Shown: in pieces, positions 9,869 to 23,578 of the stretch
Layout: every line of letters starts with the position of its first letter
How positions within the stretch are numbered: position 1 is the first letter of the stretch
Assembly (NCBI GenBank): GCA_043228905.1
Contig: JBHGNT010000006.1
Coordinates: forward strand, 5,828,001 to 5,892,000
Source of the DNA: Azolla caroliniana
Lineage: Eukaryota; Polypodiophyta
Direction of reading: 5' to 3'
DNA length: 64,000 bases
Made by a program: the position numbers and the translations under genes
The notes under the pieces: generated by a model
What the model was told of the DNA's origin: nothing
Database searches by the model: none
The model's input: the letters and a program-made list of their open reading frames with translations, nothing else

Positions 9869-11476
9869 GTTGTCGCGGATATCCGCAGCTTGTAGGTCGG
9901 CTGGGGCAAGACCACTGGGGTTTGGGACAAGGGAGGATGAGCTTGGGTTCTTTTAAAGTGGGCCAGATTGGGCCCTCATGTCCGATCAGACGGAGTCCAT
10001 CTAGCAGTCGGCTCGTCCAGTTCTTCTTCCGACCTGTTTAGTTTGGTTGGCCGAATCGGATTTGACCGACTCGTTTGATCACATCGATATGGTTTCAGTC
10101 GATTGTCGGATACATTGACCTATTCGGACAAGCCCAATTCGACTAATCGTTGCGGCTTAGCCTGGCTCGGGTTTGAACGTTCAGTCTAGGTGGTCGCTTA
10201 GTGTTTTTCAACTTTGTTTGATCAATCGACTCAATCGTTCCCTTTTGTCAATCGGGCGCGATCGTGCACATATACATCCCACCATCCACTTTCCAATCTG
10301 ACGTGATCTATTAGTTAAAAAGTAGAAATTTTTTAGTGACAATAGACGATTATTCCACTAGTAAACAACAAATGACACACATCTGATTAACAACAGAGAC
10401 TGATATAGCTTTGCGTGGAGCCGACTAAATAACAATCAAATCACAACGAATACATGCAAGTGAGCCTCCAGTCAGGGAGCACACAAGCTCGCCACTGCGA
10501 GCGGAGGCCTCGCGGTAGTAATAGAGAACACTCTCACAAGGATACCAAAGTCTGAACACCAAAGCCCTCTCCAACCCCAAAATAGACGAGAGAGTCCAAC
10601 AGTCACCAACCCTCCCCGTTTATAGCTTCACAGGGTGGGGTCATTGTTACAATGCAACCGTTACAACATTCCTTTCTTGATTTCCTCACCTACCCATGAC
10701 TCTCCTCTCCTACGTGTGACTTAAAGTACATAATATTCTCTACTTTTCATGTTGAACTCCCATTTACCTTTCTTAATGTGCATGTGCATAAATCCCCTTT
10801 GCGTGCACAGGTGTGCATATGCCCAATTTTCCCACTTTTAGTAGACTTTCTTGCCGTTGTCAAAAATCTTCACAACAGTGTTGAAACCGCACATTTGAGT
10901 CGTGACGCCGTTGATCAACACCAGTGGTTGGTGAGTGATGCTCGGTGTGGAAGCTCGACGCTCAGCGATCAGAGGACCTGCCAAGCCCCATCATTCAGCG
11001 AGTGGCTTGTTGAACTCTTCTCCAACATTCGACGAACGACTCGTCGAATGATCGCCAATGTTTGACGAGCGACTCATTGAACACTCACCAACATTTGACA
11101 AACGACTCATCGAATGATCACCAACTTTCGACGAGCGACTCATCGAACACTCACCAATGTTTGACAAATGACTCGTTGAACAATCGTTGAACGTTCCACA
11201 AGGCCGAACGTTCGACGAGCTAAGATCAACGAGCCAGAAACCATCGGCCCAAGAGTAGATGATTGACACTGGGTGGGCTGAAGCCGGTTCGACCGTTCGA
11301 TTGATATGCGATTCGGTCAAGAACCAACTTGGACGAATGACGCAAGCCGACACAACCGAAGATCGTCACACCGAGGGCCGTTGGGTGCCCAACTCCCTCA
11401 TTTCCTCAACTCCCTAGCCCAAGACCCCGATGGTTCCGCCCAGCTGACCCGCAAGTGCGAATCTTCGTGACAACGT
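9869..11476. mobile_element. 1.6-kb terminal-inverted-repeat element (non-autonomous)
   Basis: GTTGTCGCGGATATCCGCAG at the left and GTTGTCACGAAGATTCGCAC on the minus strand at the right start arms that stay similar for about 80 bp (GGTCGGCTGGG / GGTCAGCTGGG, then GACCACTGGGGTTTGGG / AACCATCGGGGTCTTGG). The body is richer in GC than its flanks and has no convincing coding region. It contains a 33-bp minisatellite and, on the minus strand near 10620, a TATA-like CTATAAACGG. No matching target duplication was seen (flanks TACTTGTTG and TGAAATTTA), so the class is uncertain. Confidence 0.5.
10998..11195. repeat. 33-bp minisatellite (about 6 units)
   Basis: Units start with GAC at 11031, 11064, 11097, 11130 and 11163, exactly 33 bp apart, with a partial unit before. 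The consensus is like GACGAGCGACTCATCGAACA followed by CTCACCAATGTTT. On the minus strand it is open as an 11-residue repeat (SNVGECSMSRS), which I take as incidental. Confidence 0.9.
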
Positions 11477-11748
11477 GAAATTTAATATTTTTAGTCTCAT
11501 AGGTCATATTTGACATCCGAAGACGATAATAGAATCTATCTATCTATATGTCCTCGGCTCATCACATTCAATTTTGTGCAAGGTTAAATCTATAAATGAG
11601 AGACTTAGAGTGTGGACAGTTGTTGGTTTTCTTTGAGTAATAGATATTTGTAAAATGAGAGAGTCTTCTACATGACCTTCAATTATTGTATATGGTGACA
11701 TAATACTCATTGTTTTGTGTAATTATCCAAAAACTAACATTGAATCAT

Positions 11749-12258
11749 AATGGTCTCTTAGCATAGAACCATTCACAAATATAGTGCCCCTAATTTTGTG
11801 TGTGCTAACCACCTAGTGTTAATGCATAGTTGCATTTGTGGATACTCACCATTTGGCTAACATGCAACATGTTGCAATAGCTATTGTGCGAAATTTCACA
11901 ATATAAGGCAAAATGCTACAATAGTACATTTCATACATGATTATAAAATAAACTTTTGTTGTCCCTACTACACATAAAAATATCACGTCCTTGATCCTCG
12001 TAATGGTCTCTATCATTGGGCCATTCACATATATAGTAGCCCTAGTTTTGTGTGTGCTCACCACCTAGTGTTAATGCACACTCGCCTTCGAGCATACTCA
12101 CCATTTGGCTACCATGCAATATGTTGCAATAGCTATCATACGAAATTTCACAATGATTATAAGACAAAATGTTACAATAGTACATTTCATACATAATTAT
12201 ACAAGAAACTTTTGTTATCCCGACTACACATAAAAATATCATGTCATTTATCCTCATG
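11749..12258. repeat. 253-bp tandem duplication (2 diverged units)
   Basis: AATGGTCTCT begins at 11749 and 12002. The units share GTGTGTGCT-ACCACCTAGTGTTAATGCA, ACTCACCATTTGGCTA and TACAATAGTACATTTCATAC, with scattered substitutions and small indels. Confidence 0.88.
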
Positions 12259-13409
12259 TTATACAAAAAGAGAGTATAACATTCATTGGGTTCTTTTTGG
12301 CGAATCGGTTTTTTTAAGTTGTAGATCAACGTCCATTATGCTCTCCAATATCACCAAATACCAGTGTCATAACAAAATATCAAAGAAGATCATACCAACA
12401 TTGCTAAGAAAACCTGACAATGGCAATGAGTCTTTGAAACTCAAGGAAGAAGACAGTGTGGGCAAAATGCTTGATTTTGATTTATTTGTTCAATTAGGTT
12501 CATAATATGATGAGAATTAATGTAAAGTAGGAGAGACACCTTTACTGGTAAAGAGGACGTATAAAAGATTACATGGTTTAGGGTTAAATATATTAAATAG
12601 CATGCCCCTTTATAGCACCTAGGTTTTGACTATTAACACTAGAATGGTTTTTTTCCTTTTTACTATGAAAAGGAGAAACACTACAAGTAAAGATAATGTC
12701 TTTGAGAGACTCCCGATTTATGTCAGATCTTGTCCCCACTTTTTCTAGAAGCGACTTTCTTAGTGAAAATGTAGTAATATAGACATATACATATACTGTA
12801 TATATTCTAGGTAACCCTAGATAAGATGACAATTGTTTAGTGAGTATTTATGTCCTTTATTGAATCATAACCTCAACTTTTTTGAATGTATGTATATCTT
12901 ACAAAATGTCGAAGTTATCAAAATGCAAATTTATTGTGACAGTTTGGAATAACTTGTCTTCGCCATGTTCTGAAACGATAAGCTCATAAACTCAAGCCTA
13001 TGCATTCCAACATATTATTAAATGTCGTCATTGATTTTGGAGATAATCTTGCAAAAGCCCAAGAAAACCATGTTTGAAACAAATATAATTAATAGATTTG
13101 GTGCGAAACTATTGTTGTCTACATTTGTAAGACCTACAAAGAGATGAATGACAATATGCTTAATCACAAAATACCAAGGCATAATCTATACAATAACGAT
13201 AGCTCTCACGTTTCGGTGGTATTCAATGAGTAAATTTGGCTATATGATGATAAACCTATACAATTGGGAACATGGGTTTTAATTATGGTTTACATGTCAT
13301 TTTGCAATAGTTATTAAGGATTATTTTTGTAGTCTTTGACAGGTATACTCCAGTATGAACATCTCTAGTGATTGAACTACAATATTTTATTGTGTTGATT
13401 AACAATCAG

Positions 13410-13786
13410 CAACGGTTCAGTTCATTTTGAGAGTGTCCAAACCAAACCGCTTTTAAATAATAAAAACCGAGCTGAATTGAACCACAAAACCGTTTAAACT
13501 GAACCGTTAGGTAAAAATCGAAATCATTAAACCGCTAAAAGCACAGTTTCGGTTTTCAACTTAGGTCAAATTTAAAAATTAAAAATTTTCATTATTTCAA
13601 ATTTTAATTTTTCAAACATTTGAAGATTTTTCCTAAAATTCGAGAATTAGGCTTTAAAATGAAAAGTTGTTTAGAAAATAAATAAATATTTTTTAAATTA
13701 TTTAAAATCGTTAAACCGAATCAACCCGTTTTAGCCATTAACCCACGGTTTTGTGGTTTGGTTCAGTTCAAACCGAACTGTTGTTG
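13410..13786. mobile_element. Putative MITE rich in AACCGAAC/GGTTTGGTT
   Basis: The left end CAACGGTTCAGTTC and the minus-strand right end CAACAACAGTTCGGTTTGAA are imperfect inverted repeats around about 375 bp of non-coding, AT-rich sequence with many AAACCG motifs. It resembles the better-supported element at 49073. No clear target duplication. Confidence 0.4.
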
Positions 13787-16700
13787 ATGTTTAATTTTAC
13801 ATACTATTGTTTGATGTTTAGGTGTAGTACTATTAGTTGTAAACTTGTAATTAGTATGATGGTAGGGTGATGTCAATATGGACAGGTTTTCCATTGTATA
13901 TTAAGAAAAAGGTTTGATACTATTATGAAGTTATTTATACTACATTTCTTGATGGCATTTGTTTGATTGTTCAAGCCATTAGGCATGATTACAAAAACAA
14001 TGCATTTGGTGAACCCAAATATGTGATTACATTCATAGTGTTTCCCTTACTTTCATGTTTACCTAAGGACTCTATAAATTACCCTTAGGAAATGAAAGGA
14101 CTGGTTATGTCTCCCCGATGTATATTTACATTCATCCATGCCAACAAGAGCATGAGGAACCCATGAATTTAGACCATGTTTTCACACACACATTGAATGT
14201 GGAGAACTTCTACGATGTGTTAAAAATATTTTGTGGTGACCATGATAAGTGTTTGTAAACGCGCTTATTATCTGGACATATATCGTTGAGAATATTTCTA
14301 CAAAATTTGATGCCAAGTGGATATGAAGAATCAGAAGTACATGAGAATTACGGGAAACACTAATATTATCTCTTGTATAAAGGGGGAATACAATACATAC
14401 GAAGTCTCACAACATGACATTACGTACTAAATCATGATACAGTAAAATATATAGCCTTTATAGCTATAACTAAAATAGGGGCACTTTACATCTTGCATAA
14501 CTGTAGAATGGAATACATATTGTTATGATGATAAAACCATGATGTTTGCAACATTAAATTTGTGGGTTCAGCATTGTTTTTGTCATAAAAGCCCACGTCT
14601 AATTAGGTTGAGTCACCAACACTAATTGATTGCTCATAACAATCGTTTTGATAACTCATTTAGGGGAAACGATAGTTTACAACTCTAACAACGATGAATA
14701 ATATGAATGAAATATATGTGACTACATTTACACACGATATTTGTATGGTTGTTACATCCCATGTCTAGAGTCCACGATAAGAAAGAACAAAATGAATCAC
14801 ACCAAAATGAATGAACACCTACATATATTATGACGCAATATATAGGTCGCAAGGCCTATTATGCACCTATTCTTTTTGTATATAATGGAGTCATTACATG
14901 TTAAACCACAATGTGAAACAACGTCTTTGTATGTCAAAAAACAACTCGCGACGTGAACTTATGGTAAATCTTTTAGTATTAACTTTAGGAAACAAAACTA
15001 ATTGGGGCGTGAAAGAGGTTTGTAAAGCCATATTTTTAGAGCATGCCTCTAGTGTGCATGATTTAAAAAACAACAATTGCATATAATTTATAACGAGCTT
15101 GACATCAAACACCTTTGCTATGGTTGCAAAGCACAAACACCTTGAGCGCTGGTGAAGAATTTTGAAGGTGTAACCTTGTGAATCTATAGTTGCCAATTCT
15201 TACTTGGATGAGATATATAGAGCCTCTTGTATCATTATAAAAAGGAGTGACTTTGATCCCATACTTTAGCATGCGATGACTTTGCAAACCTAGATATATT
15301 GGTAAAACTTGTCCTCGTGATTACCAAGTGGACTTAATGTTATTTCTTACATGGCACTAATGTTTTGTTCACAAAATGGATCAACGCAATTGAAAATATC
15401 ACAAAAGAGGCAAGTGATGTAATGAGATATAACGTACTTCAAAATCTTGGTTTCCAAGTTCATAATGTTTGTCACATTGATATAAAAAAAGGAAGACCAT
15501 GCTTGTGCATATTTTAAATAAAATTATAAAACAAGGAGATAAGCTAGATGACCTAAAATATCAAAAGTGAGATTGCATAGAGGCGGATGATATTTGTAAC
15601 ATAGGTACCCCAGAAGGAAATGTGCAAGGATATAATACACATGAAAGAAATAATACGTGGGAAAGGTTAGCACATCCTCGTAACATAAGTAGTCCGAGAA
15701 GACATACAAGGACACATGGAATGAGATAAGAATAAACAACAGAAACGGTCAATAGGTAAGTTGGATATTTGTGTAATGTTACTCTTAAGTACAACACATG
15801 TGTTTCACAGTTTATAACCTTACATATATGATATCACATGCGTTGAAGGCTTAAGATAAATAAGAATTGTCAGTCACATTTCCATGCATTAAATGTGTCC
15901 TTTCTTTAATGTGTGAATAACCCTTTTGGATGATGCCATTTGGTATCTAAAAGAAGGTCGTTATGGATTTAAAACACTTTTTTGTTGAACTCACGTATTA
16001 TTCCTATATATTTGTGAGAGGTGAGACATCATTTGCTAGCATACATGTGAAAGTATTGCATTTATACATCATTTACAATACTTTGGAGATGCCTGTCCAT
16101 TTTATATAGTATTATAATTTTTAGAAAAAACATGATGGTGCAATATCAAAACTTGTGCTTTGATAATAGGTTGAATTGCTCACATCGACTTTTTGGGAGC
16201 CTTTACATGCCCCCTACATTAGTACTTATTTTTCTAAGAAAAAGATACTACCTTAGTTTTACAAAAATGCCCTAAGGTTGCACATGAAATACGTACATAA
16301 AGGTAATTACCCTCTTTTTTTTACCAATGTTAAGTTCTAACCGTTGGTTAAATAGATGCTTCGGTATAGAGTAGAACCACTCCACCTTGTCAAAAAACGC
16401 CTATAAAATATACATTTGTCCAATATGGCATAAAACTCCAAACTTCAAAGAACCCTACTAGTGTCATCCTTTATGCTATCCAAATAACCTCTCAGATTAT
16501 GCACAATCTTAGTCCAAATCTTGGTTATTGTCTCAGTAGGGCCTTTCTATCATATTTTGGAAATATCTTCAAGGACACTGCCTTCCAAATATACCAAATC
16601 ATAATACTACTTACAAATTGCCATATTTCAAAATTTCCAATCACTATTTGTGGATTTTGGGGTATATTTGTTTTTTGTATAAAAGCATGTCTAAGAGAAA

Positions 16701-17642
16701 TAACACTTGCAACATCCCCTTGCATGATTACTTACACGTTGTGGACTCAAAACAATATCCAAATTTTACTTTCAAATTATATAAATATGACTGGTAAAGG
16801 ATATAAAAATTACCACGATTGTGGGTTCATGGATAGAGCAAGGTACTTGATGTTGTCTTTTTCATGTATAAAAAAATATTCATAATCTTAGGTCAAGATC
16901 ATGCAACATTGATCGTTAGTCACCATTTTTTACTGTTTGCCATCTTCTTCAAAACTTACTAAAGTAAAATTAGGCTTGAAGTCATGCACATTAGCAATTT
17001 GCTCATAAATAATGGTTCTATAAATTTGTTTTCCACAACCTCCGATTAAAAAGAATGACATTGGATATAGAACAAGAAATAGAAAAAAGATAACATTACA
17101 AAGAGAATTGATCGAGAACTACGTCATGCACGCGTCGCCTTTGTAAATCGAGCCAAATAATTAAGAGAGGATGTATATGTCCAAGGATATCATCAATTAA
17201 ACATAACGAATTGAGATTATTCATAGAAACTTTGCCTTTGCAAATCGAGACAATTTAGTTTGGCTTTGTGCATGATAACAAATTTGCTTCTTAGTAAATG
17301 ACCCACAAAAAAATTGGCTAGGAATCAAAATATGATGTGAAAACCAAAGGATAATGTATTGATGAGGATCAATTGAGTAGTCCATTCACAATTCCTCTTT
17401 GCAAGTTGTGCCATTTAAATTAAAGGACATGGTACATGGCCAAGGTAAGGTTCGAGTAAGGAACATCTTATATTCCCTTCGAAGCAATAAAATGCCCAAT
17501 AACCAAAATTGAGATTGTCAATATAGAAACGTTGGCCTTGGAGCATGTTTAAAAAAAAATGTAAATGACAAACTCAATGTGGAACCTACAATTAACAAAG
17601 ATTGTTAAGCAAGTGAGACTTCTTTATTTGTACGGTGTACCC

Positions 17643-17945
17643 TATTTGATTCTTCAATTGTTATTGATGTTTACTTCTGTTTAGCATACTAATCTAATGT
17701 AATGATTTCCTTTACCCAATTGAGTTAATCCATTTATTTTCTTTATTCACAATCTATTTGATTCTTGAATTGTTATTGATGTTTACATTTATAGCTGAAT
17801 GATCTACTCGAACGATTTCCTTTACCCAACTAAGTTAATGAATTGATTTTCTTTATTCGCACTCTATTTTGAATCTTCAATTGTTATTGGTGTTTGCTTT
17901 TGTTTAGTGGGCTGATCTATTGCAATGATTTTCTTGACCCGATTA
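17643..17945. repeat. About 111-bp tandem repeat (2.7 units)
   Basis: TATTTGATTCTTCAATTGTT-type starts occur at 17643, 17755 and 17865. Units share ATTGTTATTGATGTTTAC, GATTTCCTTTACCCAA and ATTTTCTTTATTC. Confidence 0.85.
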
Positions 17946-18285
17946 AGGGAGAATAACAACAATTCTCCAACGGTGAGGTTGCCAACACGGAGGCGACATA
18001 GATACATAATTATTGGTGCAAATTGCAATGCGATTGGTAATATAAGTTAGATCCACGCAAATTAAGGTGTTAAAGAAATGGTGATTTTTTAGGTGGATTG
18101 TTGGGATCATTGACTTGCGCAGGGTATGAAATAATTGTCTATTCATAAAAAGTCGATGTCTTCCTCAACCTAGAAACCAAACCCATGAAGCCGAAAACTT
18201 CATGCACTTTGCCAACAATTAGTAACTTCGAGTAACTTTTGACATTGTCAATGTTACAAGAGATATGGTAGGATCTCTTGATCAA

Positions 18286-18492
18286 GAGAGGGAGAGTGAG
18301 AGATGTAGCTTAGTTGGTAAGGTTGCCCAATGGAGACCAGGAGGTCATGGGTTCAAAGTTAAACCATACATTCCACGTTGGCATCTAGTGAATTAAGAGA
18401 TATGTATGAAATATATAATAGAGAGGTGAGAGAAATTGGGTTTCGAACCCAAGACGTAGAGACAACTTACCAATAGGGTAAGCTAATTACGA
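18286..18492 (-). mobile_element. tRNA-derived SINE with two opposed tRNA-like ends (copy 1)
   Basis: Reading the minus strand from 18492: TAGCTTACCCTATTGGTAAG (A box-like), CTTGGGTTCGAAACCCAA (B box), then CTCTCACCTCTCTATT, and finally an inverted tRNA-like end (on the plus strand TAGCTTAGTTGGTAAGG and GTCATGGGTTCAAA), followed by a CT-rich tail. The same arrangement is found at 33066, 33415 and 39917. Confidence 0.6.
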
Positions 18493-18571
18493 TAAAGAGA
18501 GAGAGGACAACCAAGTCATTTGGAAGGTTGGGCTTCCTAATAACCCCCACATGTGTGGAACCATCCATGTC

Positions 18572-18775
18572 CAATCCTTCTCTCTCTCTCTCTTTCTCTC
18601 TTGCGGTTTCACACACAGACACACACACGCACAATGTTTACCTCTCTCTCTCTCTAGCTGTTTCACATACACACACACACATTCTCTCTCTTTCTGTTTC
18701 ACACAATCACACACATACCACACCACACCACACACACACACACATTCTCTCTCTCTCTCTCTCTATCTCTCTCTT
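18572..18775. repeat. Compound (CT)n/(CA)n microsatellite
   Basis: Alternating blocks of CT and CA repeats, about 0.5-0.7 kb upstream of the DUF547 gene start, probably in its promoter or 5' leader. Confidence 0.92.
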
Positions 18776-18911
18776 TCTCATTTCTCACTCTAATGCTTTT
18801 CCATCGAGTAGGATGGGGGGGGGGCTTCTTTCACCAAAGACTGACTAAGCTCTTTCTGTTGGGTTCCTTTCACAAATTTAATGCTCTGGTGTTTATTCTC
18901 TCTCTTCCCCT

Positions 18912-18913
<2 letters not shown>

Positions 18914-18945
<32 letters not shown>
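18914..18945. repeat. (TC)16 microsatellite
   Basis: Pure TC run upstream of the DUF547 gene. Pyrimidine-rich tracts are common in plant core promoters and 5' leaders. Confidence 0.92.
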
Positions 18946-18949
<4 letters not shown>

Positions 18950-19154
18950 TCTTTCTTAGCTTCTCTTCACTTTTCATTCTTATATAGCTTTAATTCCCCC
19001 ACCCACCTGCCATTTCCTCTGTTTCTCCTCCCCTGTCTCTTCTTTCCACCCAGTAGTGATTCAGCTGAAACAATATATCTTAAAGTCAAACAAATAACAA
19101 AACAGAGGAGCTCGTCATCATCATTATCATCATCATCAGTAGCAAACAGAATAA

Positions 19155-19188
19155 AAGAAGAAGAAGAAGAAGAAGAAGAAGAAGAAGA
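19155..19188. repeat. (GAA)n microsatellite in presumed 5' leader
   Basis: About eleven GAA/AGA units, about 80 bp before the DUF547 start codon. Confidence 0.92.
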
Positions 19189-19268
19189 GGGATAAGGAAG
19201 AGAAAAGGGAAAATGACTTTGTTCATGAATTTTCACTTCAGGGGTGGAATTGGGTTATAGATATTATC

Positions 19269-22200
19269 ATGCTGGAAGGCATGGCTAGAAGACCAACATC
19301 ACTAGTTCATGAATTAAAAAAGGAGTCCATTTTAGAACTAAAAGCCCATTGCAACTCTTCTCCTTCACCATCTTCACTACCATCATCATATTACAAGAGT
19401 TCACATTGCCGATCGAGAAGGTATTGAATTCCTTTCGCCAATTCTTGCAATTTTGGTAGAAAATGCGCTATGGGTTATGGCCTTAACGTAAGGTTTCACG
19501 AGGAACTTTTATGCTCCACCATAAAGTCTCAAAAAATTAAACCTTCAAACGTTTCTCAATTTGTTTTAGTTAGCATAAATTATCTGCACTTTGAATCCTT
19601 AATGTCATTTTCTTTATAAATAATGTGATGGATTCAGTAGTTTGGACTTACATTTGAAGTCCAAGGCAATTAAGATTTCACATGGAACATGTTTTGCATT
19701 CAATAATGAAGCTTCAAAAGCTTGAATGTGAACCCCTCAAAGATTTCATAATTACTGTCAAGTATATGTACATATTACTGATATTTTATGTGTAATTCTT
19801 TTGAATTTAGCTGATTTTCATTTTGCAAACAGTTCAAACAAAATTTAGGCTTCATTAGCAGCCCACAATTGGTTTTCAAATTGGAGCACTTTATGATAAG
19901 ATGTATGCTACTCTGTGCTGTTTATGAGCATATGAATAACCTTAAGGAATCGGTAGATTTATTGTATTTATATTCTAAGTGCTTAATATATATATATATA
20001 TTAGTAGCATTTCCTCTTAGTCTTTGGTAAACATTGTTCGAAAAGACTAGTTTGAAATGTTATATATACAAATACTTTTGTGAGTTTTTTTTCTTTTTGA
20101 TTTTCTATGTGCACATAACATATGCAATCATCTTCTTTTATTTTCTTTCTTGCATGGAATTCTATTACAATCTTATTTTACTACAGTGCTCCAGAGAATG
20201 CCTATGATTTGGAGAGCAGGGATAAAATATCACTGAGTAACTTCCAACATATGCAGGTTAATAATTTCAGCTCAAAAGGTTTACTTCTTGTTAGTGAATT
20301 CTTCACGGAAAGCTTTATATCCTAACTCATTGACATGAATCATCACTATATTTCATTTTTAGTCCTTGGTTCAAGTATTGTCACAAAATGATGAGGATGG
20401 ACGAGAGAGGCGACACTCTTTGCATAATCGAAGGGCTGCTCTGGAACAAAATGTAAGCAGTTCTTTTCTCTTCTTATTTGTTTATTCTGGGATTTTTGCT
20501 CTTAAGTCTAAATTTTCGCTTGAGGTGTGAATTCTTGCATCATGTTATATTTTTTTATGTTGTGTGCTTAGGTAGAAGAGCTTCAAAAACAGCTCAAGAA
20601 CCAACAAGCTGTGAGGCATGCCCTTGAAACAGCTATGGGCCAATCATCAGAGGCAATATCGACGGTTCATCAGTACCTTACACCACAAGTAAGTAACAAA
20701 AGAACATGCATTTTCAAGTTCAAGACATGGTGCATATTAAAGCAAAGTATATAATTGTTCTTATTATTGATACTTGCTTTTTGAACTGGTTTTGTACGTA
20801 AAGGCCCAAGAGATTTTGTATGAGATAAGCATCCTTGAGGAGGAAGTGGGAGAGCTTGAGCAGCAAGTGCTGTCTGTTTACCGCGACATTTTCACTCGGT
20901 GCTTTTCTCACTCGTTATCTAATGTTGGGCAAAAGAATGGAGCTCAAACTGAGCTCATGATCTATGATGAAGTTCAGAATATGCAACATCAAAAACCTCA
21001 ATTAGAGCACATCAAATTACAAAATGTACCTGGCACTAATATTCGCAACGATTCTTTGGTGCCAATCCACCCACAATTAGGTGATGCGAGTAGTAAATCC
21101 AATGAAGCAATGAGCTTGGGCAATCTTCCTCACTCTCAGAACCTTGTGCACTACAAGGTAGTATATCTTCACAAAAGAGTTTTCGTAAGAATAAAGTGTC
21201 TTGTCTCAAGTAGACTTGTATATATGATGCTTGTCCTTGTAGACCATCCCGAAGATCAGCACTGGTGGCTCTCTGAATGAAGATGGGCCAAGATCCTTGA
21301 GAGACTATCTATCCGCAACACCGAACAAGTTGTCAGAAGAGTTGATCCGTTGCATGGTAACTATCTATTGCAAGCTTTCAGATCCTGCACCGACGAATCT
21401 TCCAGTGCCAGACTCTCCATCTTCATCAACATCATCATCAACGAGTTTGTCTTCGATACATGGCATTCTTAGTGATGGATGGTCTCCTGGACACAAAGCC
21501 GAACATTCATATGATGAATTGTTGATCGACCCATTTCAAGTAAAAGGTAAAAGTGGAGTACCTAGGGCTTATAGCTGCATGGTAGAAGTTCCGTGGATCT
21601 GTGTGGATAAAGAGAGGTTAAGTCATGCTGCGCGCCTGCTACGTGAGTTCAGGTAATCAGTCAGACAATATGTAGACTCAACAATAGTTATCTGAGAATA
21701 TTCCTATATCCATGCAATACAAGGGAAGTGAGAGCCAAGATGTTATGAGCATACTACACTATTAGGAGTTAATTAAGGCTTGAGAGATGCACATGGGTAC
21801 CCTTTCAATAGTCAGAAAGGGTAAGACTATGTCTATACTATAGCCATCCAAAGATTACAGAGGTTGTGCCTAGCAAAGGCCGTCCAACAGCTAAAGAGCA
21901 TACTCTAACTTCAATAACTCCTAATAGTGTAATAATAATAAACTCACTATAAGTAATAGGTTTGGCATAATGGTTCTGACCCTTTCAGGTTAAGCCATAG
22001 CCATAGGTCAGGTACACTCAACTCCAGACCCTGCCCTTAGTTGTTGCCATTAATGGCGACTGACCTCTCCATTAAGAGAAAGAATACAAGGAAAGTGGTA
22101 ACTAAGATGTGCATATCTTGTTCAGGTCAATGGTTGAGCAGCTAGAGAAGGTCGATCCTAGTAAACTCAAGCATGATGAGAAGTTAGCATTTTGGATCAA

Positions 22201-23578
22201 CATCTACAACGCCCTTCTCATGCATGTAATGAAACATTGAGCAGAATTGTTGTAATAATGATATGAAGCTAGTGTGAAGTTTTTTATATACGCTGCAAAA
22301 GAGTTCAATGTTTTGATTCTTCGATTTGTCAGGCATATCTGGCCTATGGAATACCTCGTAACCAGCTGAAACGCATGACTCTGCTTCAACGAGTAAGAAA
22401 CTGAAGCTAATTTTTCCTCTTTCGTACTCTCAAATTTGGTGGGGATGAAGAGTGCTGTTTGTCACTCAAAGCGTCCTTTTGTATTTGCATAGGAATGTAC
22501 ATGTAGTCTTATGTTCAGGAATGCATCTTGTTATATGCATAGGAATGAAAGTCATGTGTGCAGGAATGCATGTGATATTTGTATGTTATTGTTTTATCAT
22601 ATTGAATTGTTTTCATCGTTCTCTCTATACATCATGCCGACATATGTTTATCATGAAGGCTGCATATAGAATTGGAGGGCGCTCTATAAATGCTTATACG
22701 ATCGAGCACTCCATTTTGGGATTTCGATCGCATCGTCCAACTCAGGTAGACATTACATGATGCATAGATATACAAACATACATATGCGCTAAATACTAGA
22801 CATAATGAAATACTGGCAACGCATATGATCTATGGAGTTCACACATTCCATCTTTATTTTTTGTGAAGTGGATGCAAAGTTTGTTACTATCGGGGTCCAA
22901 GCTCAAATCTGGTGACGAACGGAGATCGTATGCGATTAAAAATTCAGAACCTCTTGTTTGCTTTGCATTATGCTGCGGCGGGTGGTCAGATCCTGCGGTA
23001 TGCTGTCAAGAGTTTTTGATACTTCATTTTGATAAATCAAACTTCGCACACATAGTGGAAATGTCATCGTATTAAATACTATCTCGGTCACAAGTTTTTG
23101 CTAGTTTTTGGTAATTGAGTTTTCTGTTGTGGACATGGTGGAAAATGATCATATAACCATAGATTATGTCAAGAAAAAAGAAAAAAGAAAGCTGATCTTC
23201 CTTTCATTGGTTTATGTGGCATCCATACTTTTTGAGCAGGTCAGAGTGTACACATCAAAGAACGTGAATGAAGAACTAGATGCTGCAAGATCTGAATACT
23301 TACAAGCCAGCATTGGATTCCGCAATGATAAGAAGGTACTTCTACCGAAGATCTTGGAGTGGTATGCAAGAGAAGCATCGATTTCATCAAGTGCTCTTCT
23401 AGAATGGTTATCTCATCACATAGATGAGAAAGAGAAGGATATCTTGCTCAAATGCATCCGATCAAGGCCGAACAAGAATGCATCTCATTGCATAGAGTGG
23501 CAGCCCTACAACTTTAACTTCAGATACATGTTTCATCCTAAGGCTCAACGCATCGCCCCTTGCTGGTTAACCATCTAA
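19269..23578 (+). CDS. Lzipper-MIP1 / DUF547 domain protein (11 exons, intact)
   Basis: Exons: 19269-19420, 20187-20256, 20363-20452, 20572-20688, 20804-21157, 21243-21652, 22126-22225, 22333-22392, 22659-22745, 22869-22997 and 23240-23578, all with GT-AG introns and continuous frame, 635 residues. The N-terminus is short and basic. Exons 3-5 encode a coiled coil (RRHSLHNRRAALEQNVEELQ, then ILEEEVGELEQQVL), the MIP1-type leucine zipper. A serine-rich, low-complexity linker follows in exon 6. Exons 7-11 encode DUF547: LAFWINIYNALLMH, IPRNQLKRM, INAYTIEHSILG, CFALCCGGWSDPA and the C-terminal LPKILEWYAREA. Members are plant-specific; some bind partner proteins through the zipper, but the biochemical role of DUF547 is unsettled. 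The start chosen is the first ATG whose frame continues; a second in-frame ATG lies four codons later. Length and motifs look complete, with no damage. Confidence 0.88.

Larger units (their letters stand above)
11477..18285. other. Gene-poor region
   Basis: I see no gene in this 6.8-kb AT-rich stretch. Short open frames have no plant-protein character. It holds the tandem duplications at 11749 and 17643 and a putative MITE at 13410, annotated separately. Confidence 0.6.

Noticed and set aside
8088-11195. A CRISPR array
   Set aside because: The regular arrays here have no distinct spacers between repeats, and the genome is a plant.
10991-11353. A minus-strand protein with SNVGECSMSRS repeats
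   Set aside because: It is the translation of the 33-bp minisatellite inside a non-autonomous element.
18300-18360. A tRNA gene
   Set aside because: A- and B-box-like motifs are present, but no cloverleaf or anticodon stem forms, and the same sequence recurs as a repeat with an inverted second end: a SINE.
18487-19236. Open frames of serine/leucine/histidine-rich peptides
   Set aside because: They are translations of CT, CA and GAA microsatellites.
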